Shown: piece after piece, positions 6,531 to 6,917 of the stretch
How the letters are laid out: the number at the start of each line of letters is the position of its first letter
Numbering within the stretch: position 1 is the stretch's first letter
NCBI GenBank assembly: GCA_002171155.1
Contig: NHHF01000114.1
Location: 1-6,917, forward strand
Reading direction: 5' to 3'
Length of the DNA stretch: 6,917 bases
Origin: Betaproteobacteria bacterium TMED156
Lineage (GTDB): Bacteria > Pseudomonadota > Gammaproteobacteria > Burkholderiales > Burkholderiaceae_A
Made by a program: the position numbers and the translations under genes
Notes under the pieces: model-generated
Told to the model about the DNA's origin: nothing
Databases searched by the model: none
What the model saw: only the letters and a program-made list of their open reading frames with translations

Positions 6531-6893
6531 TCATATCCTAGACGCACCTTCGCTTTCAATTTTTTTTAAGTATTTATCCCATAATCCTTCTTTATTGTCT
6601 ATTAACCATTTTAGATATTTCCATGAATATATTCCTGTGCTATGACCATCCGAAAACTCAGGTCTAAGAGCATAATTACCTACCGGATTTAAATAAATTA
6701 TTTTGATGTTTTTTTTGCCAGTTTGAAGTGTTGCTTGCCCGGGCCCATGCCCAACTACTTCTGCGGAGGGCGAATGAACTCTTAAAAATTCATAAGAAAG
6801 ACTAGTTAGTGTTCCAGTTGAATAATATAGTTCTAATAGACATTTTTTTTCGTTTAAAACTAATTTAACTGGAACTTCATTTTCATTTACCAT
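6531..6893 (-). CDS. DUF971 family protein (gamma-butyrobetaine hydroxylase-like N-terminal domain)
   Basis: This small 120-residue protein has a single complete DUF971 domain. The conserved features are SYEFLRVHSPSAEVVGHGPGQ (33-53, with the VHSPSAEV and GHGPGQ blocks), the strand KIIYLNPVGNYALRP (64-78) and the signature FSDGHSTGIYSWKYL (80-94). Its biochemical role is not established. DUF971 domains also occur at the end of some Mrp/HCF101 Fe-S carrier proteins and at the N-terminus of gamma-butyrobetaine hydroxylase, which suggests a role linked to iron or Fe-S proteins, but this is only an inference. The protein has one cysteine (C18) and no CxxC, so it probably cannot hold a cluster alone. 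It starts at the ATG at 6893, which gives the usual short leader before PVKLVLNEKK, and ends 10 bp before ubiE. It is the first gene visible in the ubiE-Tim44-ubiJ unit. Confidence 0.92.
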   Translation of the reverse strand: MVNENEVPVKLVLNEKKCLLELYYSTGTLTSLSYEFLRVHSPSAEVVGHGPGQATLQTGKKNIKIIYLNPVGNYALRPEFSDGHSTGIYSWKYLKWLIDNKEGLWDKYLKKIESEGASRI

Positions 6894-6917
6894 TGTAATA
6901 ATTTTATAATATTTAAT
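6894..6917 (-). promoter_or_regulatory. AT-only leader of the DUF971 gene, possible -10 region
   Basis: The 24 bases before the DUF971 ATG are almost all A and T and contain no Shine-Dalgarno. TATTAT (6911-6906) and TATAAA (6908-6903) on the minus strand could serve as a -10 box, which would give a very short leader. The -35 side lies outside the window, so this is weakly supported. Confidence 0.2.

Overview
The window is AT-rich (roughly one third G+C by eye), densely coding chromosomal DNA with eight protein genes. Intergenic gaps are at most about 100 bp. I see no rRNA, tRNA, CRISPR array, insertion sequence or phage gene. The block DUF971 - ubiE - Tim44-like - ubiJ on the minus strand is an arrangement I associate with Betaproteobacteria. 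Together with the low G+C, the tight packing and the frequent TTG/GTG starts, it suggests a small-genome, probably free-living aquatic betaproteobacterium. The class is an inference from gene order and protein character. I cannot name a genus.

Layout from left to right: (1) bases 1-1577, minus strand, hold a fused pabB-pabC gene for p-aminobenzoate synthesis, cut off at its 3' end by the window edge. (2) 1643-1993, minus strand, is panD (beta-alanine for pantothenate/CoA), just upstream of pabB and probably co-transcribed with it. (3) A 104-bp AT-rich divergent spacer (1994-2097) separates panD from (4) pgi (2098-3606, plus) and (5) bioY (3636-4181, plus), a likely two-gene operon in which both genes start with TTG. 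(6) bioY converges on the minus-strand block and its stop overlaps the end of ubiJ by 8 bp. (7) That block, read from right to left, is a DUF971 gene (6893-6531), ubiE (about 6520-5732), a Tim44-like membrane protein (5739-4819) and ubiJ (about 4806-4174), with spacings of -8 to +12 bp, so very probably one transcript.

Most of the genes supply cofactors: p-aminobenzoate for folate, beta-alanine for CoA, biotin uptake, and ubiquinone through the UbiE methyltransferase and the UbiJ lipid-binding factor. pgi is the only central carbon gene. The families are ordinary and I do not see an undescribed system here. The points most worth a second look are the altered residues around the pgi active site, the absence of ubiB after ubiJ where it would be expected, the PabB-PabC fusion, and the uncharacterised DUF971 and Tim44-like proteins locked into the ubiquinone operon.
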